Origin: an uncultured Oscillibacter sp.
Lineage (GTDB): Bacteria; Bacillota; Clostridia; Oscillospirales; Oscillospiraceae
Assembly: GCA_910587875.1 (NCBI GenBank)
Contig: CAJUOD010000005.1
Span: 1-64,000 of the forward strand
Length of the DNA: 64,000 bases
Reading direction: 5' to 3'
Shown: piece by piece, positions 18,244 to 27,198 of the stretch
How the letters are laid out: each line of letters opens with the position of its first letter
How positions within the stretch are numbered: the stretch's first letter is position 1
Translations under genes and position numbers: made by a program
The notes under the pieces: generated by a model
Database searches by the model: none
Seen by the model: only the letters and a program-made list of their open reading frames with translations
Told to the model about the DNA's origin: nothing

Positions 18244-19368
18244 TTACTTCTTGAGCTCTCCCGTGGCCAGCTGGGTCAGGTAGGCGTTCAGGAAGCCGTC
18301 CAGATCCCCGTCCATGACGGCGTCGATGTTGGCGGTCTCAAAGCTGGTCCGGGTGTCCTTCACCATCTGGTAGGGCATGAAGACGTAGGACCGGATCTGG
18401 CTGCCCCACTCGATTTTCATCTGCACGCCCTTGATGTCGGAGATCTTCTCCGCGTGCTGCTGGGCCTTCAGCTCCAGGAGCTTGGCCCGGAGCATCTTCA
18501 TGCAGTTGTCCTTGTTCTGGAACTGGCTCCGCTCCTGCTGAGAGGCCACCACAATGCCGGTTGGCTTGTGGATCAGCCGGACGGCGGAGGAGGTCTTGTT
18601 GACGTGCTGGCCGCCCGCGCCGCTGGCCCGGTAGACCTGCATCTCAATGTCCTCGTCCCGGATTTCGATGCTCTCGTCGTTCTCCAGCTCCGGCATGACC
18701 TCCACGGCGGCGAAGGAGGTCTGCCGCCGGGCGTTGGCGTCGAAGGGGGAGACCCGGACCAGCCGGTGGACGCCGTTCTCGCTTTTCAAGAGGCCGTAGG
18801 CGTTTTCCCCCTCGATGGAGATGGCGGCGGATTTGATGCCCGCCTCGTCCCCGTCCTCGTAGTCCAGAATCTTATAGGTGAAGCCCTTCCGCTCCACCCA
18901 GCGGGTGTACATGCGGTAGAGCATCTGGGCCCAGTCCTGGGCCTCGGTGCCGCCCGCCCCGGCGTGGAACTGCAAAATGGCGTTGCACCCGTCGTACTCC
19001 CCGGAGAGGAGGGTGGCCATCCTCGTCTCGGCGGCCCGGTCCTCCAGGGCGGCGTACTCGGCCTTGAGCTCCTCCAGGATCTCGGCGTCGTCGGCCTCCT
19101 GGCCCATCTCGCACAGGGCCGTCAGGTCCTCCCAGGAGGCGATCAGCTTCTCCTGCTTGGCGATCTTGTTCTGGAGCTGCTTGAGGCGCTGCTGGACCTT
19201 CTGGGAGCGCTCCAGGTCATTCCAAAAGCCGTCCTGGGCGGTCTCGTCCTCCAGCCGCGCGGCCTCCTGCCTCGCCGCCTCGATGTCCAGGGCGGCGGAG
19301 AGCTCCTCCAGCTCCGGCTTCAAGTCCCGGAGCTTCTGCTTGTAGGCGTCGTATTCAATCAAAGCCAT
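18244..19368 (-). CDS. prfB: Peptide chain release factor 2, encoded without a frameshift
   Basis: A 374-residue RF2, which releases peptides at UGA and UAA. The SPF recognition motif (VRVSPFDANARRQTS) and the GGQ hydrolysis motif (SGAGGQHVNKTSS) are present, as is FHAGAGGTEAQDWAQML. Most prfB genes contain an in-frame UGA near codon 25 that needs +1 frameshifting. Here one continuous frame runs through that position (SAALDIEAA, around bases 19285-19290), where codons GCC CTG GAC replace the CTT TGA C slippery site. The autoregulatory frameshift therefore appears to be absent. The start is the ATG at 19368 behind a GGAGAAG ribosome site. Confidence 0.95.
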   Translation of the reverse strand: MALIEYDAYKQKLRDLKPELEELSAALDIEAARQEAARLEDETAQDGFWNDLERSQKVQQRLKQLQNKIAKQEKLIASWEDLTALCEMGQEADDAEILEELKAEYAALEDRAAETRMATLLSGEYDGCNAILQFHAGAGGTEAQDWAQMLYRMYTRWVERKGFTYKILDYEDGDEAGIKSAAISIEGENAYGLLKSENGVHRLVRVSPFDANARRQTSFAAVEVMPELENDESIEIRDEDIEMQVYRASGAGGQHVNKTSSAVRLIHKPTGIVVASQQERSQFQNKDNCMKMLRAKLLELKAQQHAEKISDIKGVQMKIEWGSQIRSYVFMPYQMVKDTRTSFETANIDAVMDGDLDGFLNAYLTQLATGELKK

Positions 19369-19456
19369 GGCACTTCTCCATCCTTACAGATTTTCCTAGC
19401 CTATGTATTATATAGGAGGGAAATTTATTTGTAAAGAGAAACTTTTCCGAAAGATT

Positions 19457-19542
19457 CCCCTTTCCGCAAGGGCCCTGAAAGGGCAATCTGACGAAACCGA
19501 GGGCCGCCCGTTCGGGCGGCCCTCGAAGCTTGCGGAAAGGGG
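19457..19542. repeat. Nested inverted repeat next to the SLH gene stop
   Basis: An outer perfect 14-bp inverted repeat (CCCCTTTCCGCAAG at 19457-19470 and its complement at 19529-19542) encloses two further hairpins: a small GCCC/GGGC stem near 19472-19484, and a 12-bp stem built on GAGGGCCGCCCG around 19499-19524. The element directly abuts the SLH gene stop (19544-19546). It may act as the terminator for that gene; no long U tract follows, so a processed RNA structure or small repeat element is also possible. Confidence 0.65.
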
Positions 19543-19543
19543 G

Positions 19544-22500
19544 TTACTTCCGGTAGTTCTGCATCCGCCAGACGATGGCGGAGACCTGTCCCCGGGTCAG
19601 GGTGTTGGAGGGGCGGAAGGTGCTGGTGCCGTTGTTGAAGTATCCCTCCACAATGCCAGCCGCGTTCAGGGCCTGGACGTAGACGTCCGAGGTGTCCGTG
19701 AAGGGCTTCACGCTGGAGAGGTTGTTGATGTCCAGCTTCAACGCCCCGGCGGCCAGCTGGGCCACCTGGAGGCGGGTGATGGGCCCGTTGAGAGCCACGG
19801 TGCTCCGGGTCACCAGGCCGTCGGCCTGGGCCTTGGCGAGATAGCCGCTGAAGGTGCTGCCGGGCACGGTGGGGGCCTGCTCGGGATAGCCCGCCGCCAG
19901 CATGATGAGCTTCAGGGCCGCGCCGTAGGTGATGGTGCTGTCGGGCCGGAAGTTCCCGTCGGCGTAGCCGTCGATGACGGCGGAGTCCGCCAGCTCCATG
20001 ACGTACTTATAGCACCAGGTGGAGGCCGTGATGTCCCGGAACTCCTTCCGGGCGTTCAGCACGCCCATGGAGAACATGCCCGAGGCGATGGGCACATTAC
20101 TGGCGTTCAGGGCCACGTAGGGGATCTCCACAGGGCCGGTGTAATTGGTCTGGGGCACGAAGCGCAGCTGGCCCAGCTGCTCGGACCCGGTGTTGTAGCC
20201 GTAGACCGTGGAGGTGTTGGCGGGGGTGGAGCCGCTTCCCACGTAGACCGCGCCCACGTTGGCGGCGGGGAGCTTCAGAAGCTGGACGCCGCTGGGGGTG
20301 GTGCCCGTGGCCGCCGCCACGGCGGCGGCAATGGAGGAGGCCGGGAAGGTGACGGCGGTGTTCTTGGGCGTGGGGCCGTAGACCTCGGAGACCGTTTTAT
20401 TGGTCACGCTGATGAGGATGCCCCCGGTGACGGACTGTCCGTTGGTGCCGTAGGCCGTGAAGGGAATCGCCGCGCAGTAGTTGGACCCGGAGGGCACGTA
20501 GGTCAGCTCCGTCAGGGCGTACTCCGCCTGGGAGGCGGGGCTCACGTAGAAGTTCCGGCTGCGGTTGGAGGCCGTGATCTGCTCCCGGGACGCGGCGCCG
20601 TAAGTGCTGGCCCCGTAGTAGTTGTAGTACAGGCCCCCCGCCGCGGGCACGTCGTTAAAGACCACGTACTGGAGGGTCCCGGCGGGGTAGGCGGTCTTGT
20701 AGAACCGGGCCAGGTCGTTGGCCCCGATCTGGACGTTGGTCCCCGTGGTGACGGCGTAGCGCACGCTGCCCAGCAGGTTTGAGGTGACGGAGGCCGTCAC
20801 CGGGGTGATGACCAGGGTGCCCTCCGCCTCCCGGTCGTTGGTGCCGTAGGCCGTGAAGCGCAGGGACACCTTGCCGCTGGTGAAGGAGCTGGCGGCGGCG
20901 AAGGTCAGGTCGTTCAGGGCGTAGTCGTTCCGGCCCGCGTCGCTGGAGTTGTAGTAGAAGCGCACGTCCCGGAGGCTGTTCCGGCTGAAGGAGGTGGAGT
21001 AGCTGGTGCCGTACCCGGTGTACAGGGTGCCGGAGGCGTCCGGCAGCTCCGCCGTGCCGGGCACGTCAAAGACCACGTAGTCCAGGCTGGAGCTGGAGTA
21101 GGTCCTGCGGAAGAACTCGTCGAACTTGGTCCGGTCGAAGTTCACCGTCTTGCCCGGGGTCACCGTGCAGGAGATATCCCCGCCGGTGCCCACCGTCAGC
21201 TTCAGGGTGCCCTGCTCATAGTCGCTGCTGTCGTAATAGGCCCGGAAGGGCATGGTCAGCGTGCTGCCGTCCTTGGCGGTGGCGTCGGGCCGGAAGTAGA
21301 GGCTGCCGATGGAGTAGGCGCCGTAGCTGGGGGTGGCGTTGTAGAACTGGATCTTGGAATAGGTCAGGTCGCTGCGGGAGAGGGCCACGTTTCCGGCGTA
21401 GAGCTTCCCGGCGAAGCTGGCGTAGTCGCTGCCCGCCTCGAAGGCCACGTATTTGATGGTCCGGGAGGTGCCGGACATGGTCTGGTAGGCCCGGTTGAAG
21501 TCGCTGGCGGTAAAGGCGACGGAGCCGCCCGGGGCCGCCTCGTAGGAGATGGTGTTGGCCTCCGAGGTGATGACGATGCGGAAGGAGCCCTCCTCATAGT
21601 CCTCCCGGTCGCCGCTGTAGTAGGCCCGGAAGGGGATGACCAGGCTGGCGTTCTCCCGGGCATTCCGGTCCGCCTGGAAGGTCACGTCCTCCAGCAGGTA
21701 GTCGTTCCGGCCCGCGTCGCTGGAGCTGTAGAAGAACCAGGTCTGATCGTGGCTCAGGTCCGCCAGGCGGAGGTCCACGTTCTTCACGTACAGCGCGCCG
21801 TCAAAGTTCCGGTAGCTGTCCGGCGCGTAGAAGGACACGGCCCGGATGGTCCGGTTGTTGTACCCGGAGAGGTACTGGTAGACCTTGTTGAAGGCCGTCT
21901 TGTCCAGCCGGGCGGTGCCGCCGGGGGCCACATTCAGGGTCACGGTGTCCTGGGACCCGTTTTTGTCGATGATGATCCGCAGGGTGCACTTTACCTCGTC
22001 GTCCCGGTCATAGCAGGCCCAGAAGGGAATCTCCAGGGACTCCCCGTCCCGGGCGCTGCCGGAGGCCCGGAAGACCAGGTCGTCGATGCCATAGCTGTCC
22101 CGCCGGTCGGTGGTGTAATAGAACCACTCCCGGGAGAGCTCGTTCTTGGTGAAGTCCGCGTGGCCGGAGACGCTGATCTTGCCCCCGAAGGAGGTATACG
22201 CGTCCCCGGGGACGAACTCGATGTAGCTCAGGGTCCGGTTGGTGTTCGCCAGGTCCTGGTAGGCCTGGTTGAAGTCGCTGCGGTTGAAGGTGACGGAGCC
22301 GCCGGGGGCCACCCGGTAGACCACCTCGCCGTCCTGCTGCCCGTTCCGGTCCACGATGACGCGCAGGGTGCCCTGGCTGGAATAGTTGGAGCGGTCATAG
22401 TACCGGACGGTCAGGACCAGCTCGTCCCCCACGTCCGCCCGGCTGTCCGCCCGGAAGTTCAGGGAGTCCAGGGGGTAATCCCCGTCCCGGTCGTCCTCGG

Positions 22501-23419
22501 TGTAGAAATCGCAGTGGTCCAGGTCGTCCCGCTTCAGGGAGCGGCTGCCGTTGTAGAACATGCCGTCGAACTTCTCATAGCTGCTGTCCACCAGGAGCTC
22601 CACGGCTTCCAGCACGGCGTTGCTGCCGCTGATCTTCTTATAGGCCTCCTCAAAGCGGGCCGTCTTGCAGTACACGGAGCCGCCCGGGGCCACCCGGAGG
22701 ACGATCTCGGAGGAGCTCACCGGCGTGCCGGAGAAGGTGATGGTGCCGGAGATCTTGTTGCCGTATTGGTCCTCGGCCTCATAGGGCACCGTCAGGTTTT
22801 TGGAGGCGGGGATGTAGTAGACGTAGTCCGCCAGCTCGCTGTAGGTGTAGCTGCCGTCCAGGGAGTCCTGCCTGCTGTTGTGGTAGAGCCTTCCGCCCCC
22901 GCTGATGGATTTGGTCTCGAAATCAATGTCGTCGAATTTGCTCTCTCCGGTGATAGACTTGAAGAGGGAGGCCACCTCGGCCCGGATTTTCGTGCCCACC
23001 AGAGTGCCGCTGGTGGAGCCCACAGTGATGCTGAAGTTCTGCTTTTGGGAGGTGGTGCTGCTTTCCGTCACCACGTCGTGGCAGACGGTGCACTCCCGTT
23101 TCAGGATGCCGTTTTTGCTGCTGACCACCACATAGTTGTGGGCCCCTGTGGCGGGGATGTTGTCCGTTTCAACGCGCTTGCACACCGTGCAGAAGCGGGA
23201 TTTCAGGCCCGTTTTCCCGCAGGTGGGCTCGGTGTTGGTCGCCCAGCTGCTCCAGTTGTGCACCTCGTCGCTTCCTGTTTTATTGCCGGCGCCGTCCACT
23301 TCCCAATGATTTTTGTCATTGGAATCCCATTCTTCCGCCAGCACGGCGGGCGCCAGGCTCGCCAGCATCACCAGCGCCAGGAAAAACGCCGGTACTTGTT
23401 TCTTCCAAAAATTGTTCAT
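19544..23419 (-). CDS. Large secreted SLH-domain protein with about eight degenerate repeats
   Basis: A 1291-residue exported surface protein. Residues 1-28 are a signal peptide ending AVLA. A Cys-rich module with paired CxxC motifs lies at about 62-115 (FCTVCKR, CTVCHD). From about residue 127 to 1115 there are roughly eight tandem repeats of 110-135 residues, starting near 127, 238, 365, 492, 622, 748, 884 and 1010. The best ones share VAPGGSVTF, a following FNxAYQ helix, an FYY segment, and PFxAYY before a GTLRI strand. Three SLH domains (about 1127-1290; e.g. VIDGYADGNFRPDSTITYG) should anchor it to wall polysaccharide. The repeat family is not one I recognise; adhesion or S-layer function is inference. 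A good ribosome site (ACGGAGG) precedes the ATG. Confidence 0.85.
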   Translation of the reverse strand: MNNFWKKQVPAFFLALVMLASLAPAVLAEEWDSNDKNHWEVDGAGNKTGSDEVHNWSSWATNTEPTCGKTGLKSRFCTVCKRVETDNIPATGAHNYVVVSSKNGILKRECTVCHDVVTESSTTSQKQNFSITVGSTSGTLVGTKIRAEVASLFKSITGESKFDDIDFETKSISGGGRLYHNSRQDSLDGSYTYSELADYVYYIPASKNLTVPYEAEDQYGNKISGTITFSGTPVSSSEIVLRVAPGGSVYCKTARFEEAYKKISGSNAVLEAVELLVDSSYEKFDGMFYNGSRSLKRDDLDHCDFYTEDDRDGDYPLDSLNFRADSRADVGDELVLTVRYYDRSNYSSQGTLRVIVDRNGQQDGEVVYRVAPGGSVTFNRSDFNQAYQDLANTNRTLSYIEFVPGDAYTSFGGKISVSGHADFTKNELSREWFYYTTDRRDSYGIDDLVFRASGSARDGESLEIPFWACYDRDDEVKCTLRIIIDKNGSQDTVTLNVAPGGTARLDKTAFNKVYQYLSGYNNRTIRAVSFYAPDSYRNFDGALYVKNVDLRLADLSHDQTWFFYSSSDAGRNDYLLEDVTFQADRNARENASLVIPFRAYYSGDREDYEEGSFRIVITSEANTISYEAAPGGSVAFTASDFNRAYQTMSGTSRTIKYVAFEAGSDYASFAGKLYAGNVALSRSDLTYSKIQFYNATPSYGAYSIGSLYFRPDATAKDGSTLTMPFRAYYDSSDYEQGTLKLTVGTGGDISCTVTPGKTVNFDRTKFDEFFRRTYSSSSLDYVVFDVPGTAELPDASGTLYTGYGTSYSTSFSRNSLRDVRFYYNSSDAGRNDYALNDLTFAAASSFTSGKVSLRFTAYGTNDREAEGTLVITPVTASVTSNLLGSVRYAVTTGTNVQIGANDLARFYKTAYPAGTLQYVVFNDVPAAGGLYYNYYGASTYGAASREQITASNRSRNFYVSPASQAEYALTELTYVPSGSNYCAAIPFTAYGTNGQSVTGGILISVTNKTVSEVYGPTPKNTAVTFPASSIAAAVAAATGTTPSGVQLLKLPAANVGAVYVGSGSTPANTSTVYGYNTGSEQLGQLRFVPQTNYTGPVEIPYVALNASNVPIASGMFSMGVLNARKEFRDITASTWCYKYVMELADSAVIDGYADGNFRPDSTITYGAALKLIMLAAGYPEQAPTVPGSTFSGYLAKAQADGLVTRSTVALNGPITRLQVAQLAAGALKLDINNLSSVKPFTDTSDVYVQALNAAGIVEGYFNNGTSTFRPSNTLTRGQVSAIVWRMQNYRK

Positions 23420-23642
23420 AAGGTTACCTCCGTGCCTGCCGCGAATTTGTGTGTCGCGGGTAACATAATACCGCTCTTTATAACATACCGGAAAGCCCCT
23501 CCATAATCATGAACAAACTGTGAACAAGCGGCAACATTTTGGTATCATTTACAGAAGAAGCCGGTTTCCGGCGGGTCCGGCGGGGGTGTTTTTTGTCGGT
23601 TTCTCACAGGACCTCCTTTTTTCGCCAAAGCCGCCGCCGCCC

Positions 23643-23671
23643 TTGAAGGGCGGGGCCTTCTGTGGTATCAT
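23643..23671 (+). promoter_or_regulatory. Sigma-A-type promoter for the C39-like peptidase gene
   Basis: TTGAAG (23643-23648) and TATCAT (23666-23671) are separated by 17 bp, and a TG lies just upstream of the -10. Transcription would start about 20 bases before the ATG at 23700. The 280-bp divergent spacer (23420-23699) otherwise holds AT-rich DNA that must contain the SLH gene promoter; I could not pick a convincing -35/-10 pair for that one. Confidence 0.6.
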
Positions 23672-23699
23672 GGGGAAAAGGCTTCAAAGGAGATTCGCC

Positions 23700-24746
23700 A
23701 TGCGCCGTGAGACCTCCCCGGAGGAAGAAGCCCTGGAGGAGCTGCGCCGCCTGAAAGGGGACGCACCCCCCGGGAAGAAAAAACGGGCCCCCTGGGCCCG
23801 ATATATCGCCATCGTCCTCCTGGCCGTGGCCTGCATCGGCGGGGCGGAGCTGACGGCCTGCCGGTTCTTCGCCCCGGCCCTCTACGAGGCCCTGACGGAG
23901 CCCGTGGGGGAGGCGGCCCACCAGGTCCTCCAGACGGCGGGCCGGGGCCTGGAGGCCGCGGCCCGCATAGGGACCGCCGCCGCCCGGAAGACCGGGGAGG
24001 CCGCCGCCGCCCTGACCGTCCGGGCCGGGGAGGTCCGGGACGCCTTTCGGGACTGGCTGGAGGAGGTAACCGCCCCGGAGCCTGAGCCGGAGCCCGAGCC
24101 CCTGGGAGACGCGGACTCCGCCCTGGCCCAGCCGGACGTCGCGCCCCCGGGGGAGATCCTGGACCCCCTCATCAGCGACCTCATCTTCCGGGAGGGCCGG
24201 GAGGTCCTCACCGGCGGCGGGGTGGACGTGGCCTACTTCAACCAGACCGACGAGGCCCGCTCCGAACAGAAATACGGCTCGGACCCCCTGGCCACCCACG
24301 GCTGCGGCCCCACCGCCATGGCTATGGCGGTGTCCTCCCTGACGGAGGAGATCGTGGACCCGGCGGACATGGCGGCCCTGTGCGTCAAGCAGGGCCACTG
24401 GTGCCCCCATCACGGGTCCTACCTCTCCATTGTCCAGGGCGTGGCGGAGACCTACGGCCTGGCCTGCGAATCCCTGGACCTGAAGACCCTGGACGAGGAC
24501 GCCCTCTACCAGCGCCTGGCCTCCGGGGACGTGGCCGTGGCGCTGATGACCAAGGGGCACTTTACCAAGGGGGGCCACTTCATCCTCCTCCGGGGCACCA
24601 CGCTGACCGGGCAGATTCTGGTGGCGGACCCCGCCAGCCGGGACCGGAGCCTGATCTCCTGGGAGCTGTCCCTGATCCTGGACGAGCTCTCCCCCAGCCG
24701 CCACGACGGCGCGCCCCTCTGGATGCTCTCCAAGCCCGCGGAATAG
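23700..24746 (+). CDS. Membrane-anchored C39-like cysteine peptidase
   Basis: A 348-residue protein with a basic cytoplasmic N-terminus (about 1-30), one membrane span at about 31-52, an Ala-rich helical stalk and a Glu/Pro segment (EPEPEPEPEP) around 125, then a C-terminal papain-fold domain of the peptidase_C39_2 type. The active-site cysteine lies in HGCGPTAMAMAVSSL, the histidine in GGHFILLRG, and the final polar residue in LVADPASRD. Such proteins are external cell-wall or peptide hydrolases of unknown substrate. The ATG at 23700 is preceded by AAAGGAG; the longer open frame upstream has no ribosome site. Confidence 0.82.
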   Translation: MRRETSPEEEALEELRRLKGDAPPGKKKRAPWARYIAIVLLAVACIGGAELTACRFFAPALYEALTEPVGEAAHQVLQTAGRGLEAAARIGTAAARKTGEAAAALTVRAGEVRDAFRDWLEEVTAPEPEPEPEPLGDADSALAQPDVAPPGEILDPLISDLIFREGREVLTGGGVDVAYFNQTDEARSEQKYGSDPLATHGCGPTAMAMAVSSLTEEIVDPADMAALCVKQGHWCPHHGSYLSIVQGVAETYGLACESLDLKTLDEDALYQRLASGDVAVALMTKGHFTKGGHFILLRGTTLTGQILVADPASRDRSLISWELSLILDELSPSRHDGAPLWMLSKPAE

Positions 24747-24749
24747 AAG

Positions 24750-24774
24750 CTCCGGCCCCCGGGCCGGAGTTTTT
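24750..24774 (+). terminator. Rho-independent terminator
   Basis: An 8-bp stem CTCCGGCC / GGCCGGAG with a 4-base loop is followed immediately by TTTTT. It ends the C39-like peptidase transcript. Confidence 0.88.
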
Positions 24775-24797
24775 ATCCGTCATTTAGTAAAATATAC

Positions 24798-24826
24798 TTG
24801 ACAAATAGTCGGGCGGATGCTACACT
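24798..24826 (+). promoter_or_regulatory. Strong sigma-A promoter for the membrane protein/XRE pair
   Basis: Perfect -35 TTGACA (24798-24803), 17-bp spacer, -10 TACACT (24821-24826). It lies about 30 bp before the start of the membrane-protein gene and just after the previous terminator. Confidence 0.8.
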
Positions 24827-24856
24827 GTCCCCATCAAGCACAAGGGGGAGCTTTTT

Positions 24857-25381
24857 ATGGACCACTATCATCTCGGAATTTTCGTTGGTATCTCCGTGGG
24901 GCTTCTGGCGGGGCTGTTCGCGGTGGCCCTGCTGTTCAAGAAGAAGGTTCTGGACCTGCACTTCGACGAGCGGCAGGAGCTGGCCCGGGGCAAGGCCTTT
25001 CAATACGGCTTCTTCACCTTCATTGCCACCGTCTACGCTTACGGCCTCTCGGACGTGATGTTCGGCCGCTGGTGCGAGGTGCTGACGGGGGTGACCTTCT
25101 GCGTAGCGGCGAGCCTGTGCGTTTTCGCCGTTACCTGCATCCTGAAGGACGCCTATTTAAGCCTCCGGGAGAAGCCCCGGACCGTCATGACCATGTTCGC
25201 CCTGCTGGCCCTGATCAACTTGGGGCTGGGCGGGATGTACGCCGTCTCCCCCGGCCTGGTGGAGGACGGCATGCTGACCTTCCGGGCGGTGAACCCCATC
25301 ATCGGCTTCGCCACCCTGGTGATCCTGGTGGTGTACATCGTGAACCATCTCCTCCGCTCCCGGGAAGAGGAGGCGGAATGA
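24857..25381 (+). CDS. Four-helix membrane protein of unknown function paired with an XRE regulator
   Basis: A 174-residue protein with four predicted membrane helices (about residues 6-27, 46-64, 75-95, 110-130, plus a final one near 143-163 that makes four or five). A short cytosolic DERQE motif after the first helix (LHFDERQELARGKAF) is shared by several small Firmicute membrane-protein families that pair with XRE regulators. I cannot name the family. It overlaps the next gene by ATGA, which indicates coupled translation. Confidence 0.75.
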   Translation: MDHYHLGIFVGISVGLLAGLFAVALLFKKKVLDLHFDERQELARGKAFQYGFFTFIATVYAYGLSDVMFGRWCEVLTGVTFCVAASLCVFAVTCILKDAYLSLREKPRTVMTMFALLALINLGLGGMYAVSPGLVEDGMLTFRAVNPIIGFATLVILVVYIVNHLLRSREEEAE

Positions 25382-25572
25382 AGAACCTCCGCCTCAAGGC
25401 CGCCCGGGCCGCCCTGGACATGAGCCAGCAGCAGCTGGCGGACGCGGTGGGCGTCTCCCGCCAGACCATCCACGCCATTGAAAAGGGGGACTACAACCCC
25501 ACCATCAAGCTCTGCACGGCTATCTGCCGCGTTCTGGGCAAGACCCTGGACGAGCTGTTCTGGGAGGGCTGA
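25378..25572 (+). CDS. Small XRE-type HTH transcriptional regulator
   Basis: A 64-residue protein that is almost only a helix-turn-helix (LRLKAARAALDMSQQQLADAVGVSRQTIHAIEKG, then NPTIKLCTAICRVLGKTLDELFW). It belongs to the short YozG-like XRE group that typically follows a small membrane protein. The ATG overlaps the stop of the membrane-protein gene (ATGA). Probably autoregulatory for this pair. Confidence 0.9.
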   Translation: MKNLRLKAARAALDMSQQQLADAVGVSRQTIHAIEKGDYNPTIKLCTAICRVLGKTLDELFWEG

Positions 25573-25684
25573 GCCCGCCCCGGACCCGTGCTACACGTTT
25601 GCGAAAACATTTCCACGGATACCGGGCTAATCGATTACGTGAAATTTATGGAATTCTTACCTACCCAGGCGGGGAAGACTCTTG

Positions 25685-25690
25685 TATAAT
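25685..25690 (+). promoter_or_regulatory. Probable -10 element of the pyk promoter
   Basis: A perfect TATAAT hexamer with TTG directly before it lies about 70 bp upstream of pyk. No convincing -35 is visible at 16-18 bp. The rest of the 189-bp spacer between the XRE gene and pyk shows no other feature; the leader ends in a good ribosome site (AAGGAGGAATTT). Confidence 0.5.
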
Positions 25691-25761
25691 AGGGATCGCA
25701 AGCAAGTGTCAACCGTTGGTTTCGGCTCCCCGCCGGAGGGAGCCCGAAGGAGGAATTTCAT

Positions 25762-27198
25762 ATGCTGAGAAAAACGAAAATTATCTGCACCCTGGGCCCC
25801 GCCGTGGACAGCGAGGAAATGATCGTCGCCCTCATCAAGGGGGGCATGAACGGTGCCCGGTTCAACTTTTCCCACGGCAGCCACCCGGAGCATCTGGAGC
25901 GGCTGAACCGCCTCAAGGCCGTCCGGGACCGCATGGGCTGCCCCATCGCCACCATCCTGGACACCAAGGGCCCGGAGATCCGCATCAAGAGCTTCGAGTC
26001 CAAGACCGTGGAGCTGGCCGCCGGAGAGGACTTCACCCTCACGGTGGAGGACGTCCCCGGCACGGCCCAGCGGGTCTCCGTCACCTACCCCAAGCTGAAC
26101 CAGGAGGTGTCCCCCGGCCAGGAGATCCTAATCGACGACGGCCTGGTCGCCATCCGGGTCAGGGAGATCAAGGGACCGGATATCATCTGCCAGGTGGAGA
26201 ACGGGGGGACCCTCTCCGCCAACAAATCCATCAACATCCCCGGCGCCCACATCCAGCTCCCCGCCCTGACGGAGAAGGACGTGGCGGACATCCGCTTCGG
26301 CGTGGAGAACGACTTCGACTTCATCGCCGCCTCCTTCGTCCGCCGGGCCGCCGACGTGGAGGCCGTGCGCCAGGTCCTCCGGGACTGCGGCGGGGACGAG
26401 GTGAAGATCATCGCCAAAATCGAAAACCAGGAGGGCGTGGACAACCTGGACGACATCCTGGCCGCCGCCGACGGGGTCATGGTGGCCCGGGGCGACCTGG
26501 GGGTGGAGATTCCCGCCGCCAGGGTCCCGGCCCTCCAGAAGCAGATGATCCGCAAGGGCCTCCAGGCGGGCAAACCCGTCATCACCGCCACCCAGATGCT
26601 GGATTCCATGATGCGCAACCCCCGCCCCACCCGGGCGGAGGTGTCCGACGTTGCCAACGCCGTGTACGACGGCACCAGCTGCGTCATGCTCTCCGGAGAG
26701 ACCGCCGGGGGCAAGTACCCCGTGGAGGCCCTGAGCGCCATGGTGGAGATTGTCACGGAGGCGGAGGGATCCATCGACTACTGGAAGCGCTTCCAGAAGC
26801 AGCTGGTCATCACCACCTCCAACAACATCAACGACGCCATCACCCACACCTGCTGCCTGACGGCCCGGGACCTGAACGCCACGGCCATCCTGGCGGCCAG
26901 CAGCTCCGGCCGCACGGCCCGGATGATCTGCCGCTTCCGCCCCGCCTGCCCGGTGGCGGCGCTGACCATGCACGAGAAGACCCGGCGGCAGCTGTCCATC
27001 TGCTGGGGGGTCATCCCCTTCCTGACGGGGGAGGTCAACTCCACGGACCGGATTTTCTCCCTCTCTGCCGAGGTGGCGGTGAAGGAACGGCTGGTCCAGC
27101 CGGGGGACACGGTGGTCATTACCGCCGGGGTGCCCCTGGGGAAGAGCGGGTCTACGAACCTGATTAAGGCGCAGGTGATTGAGGACAACGGCCTGTAA
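25762..27198 (+). CDS. pyk: Pyruvate kinase
   Basis: A 478-residue pyruvate kinase converting phosphoenolpyruvate and ADP to pyruvate and ATP, the last step of glycolysis. Family motifs are intact: KIICTLGPAV, ARFNFSHG, ILDTKGPEIR, IAKIENQEGV, the catalytic lysine region, VARGDLGVEIP, and the signature ITATQMLDSM. The C-terminal domain ends at about 475, so this is the short form without the extra PEP-utilising domain found in Bacillus Pyk. Confidence 0.97.
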   Translation: MLRKTKIICTLGPAVDSEEMIVALIKGGMNGARFNFSHGSHPEHLERLNRLKAVRDRMGCPIATILDTKGPEIRIKSFESKTVELAAGEDFTLTVEDVPGTAQRVSVTYPKLNQEVSPGQEILIDDGLVAIRVREIKGPDIICQVENGGTLSANKSINIPGAHIQLPALTEKDVADIRFGVENDFDFIAASFVRRAADVEAVRQVLRDCGGDEVKIIAKIENQEGVDNLDDILAAADGVMVARGDLGVEIPAARVPALQKQMIRKGLQAGKPVITATQMLDSMMRNPRPTRAEVSDVANAVYDGTSCVMLSGETAGGKYPVEALSAMVEIVTEAEGSIDYWKRFQKQLVITTSNNINDAITHTCCLTARDLNATAILAASSSGRTARMICRFRPACPVAALTMHEKTRRQLSICWGVIPFLTGEVNSTDRIFSLSAEVAVKERLVQPGDTVVITAGVPLGKSGSTNLIKAQVIEDNGL

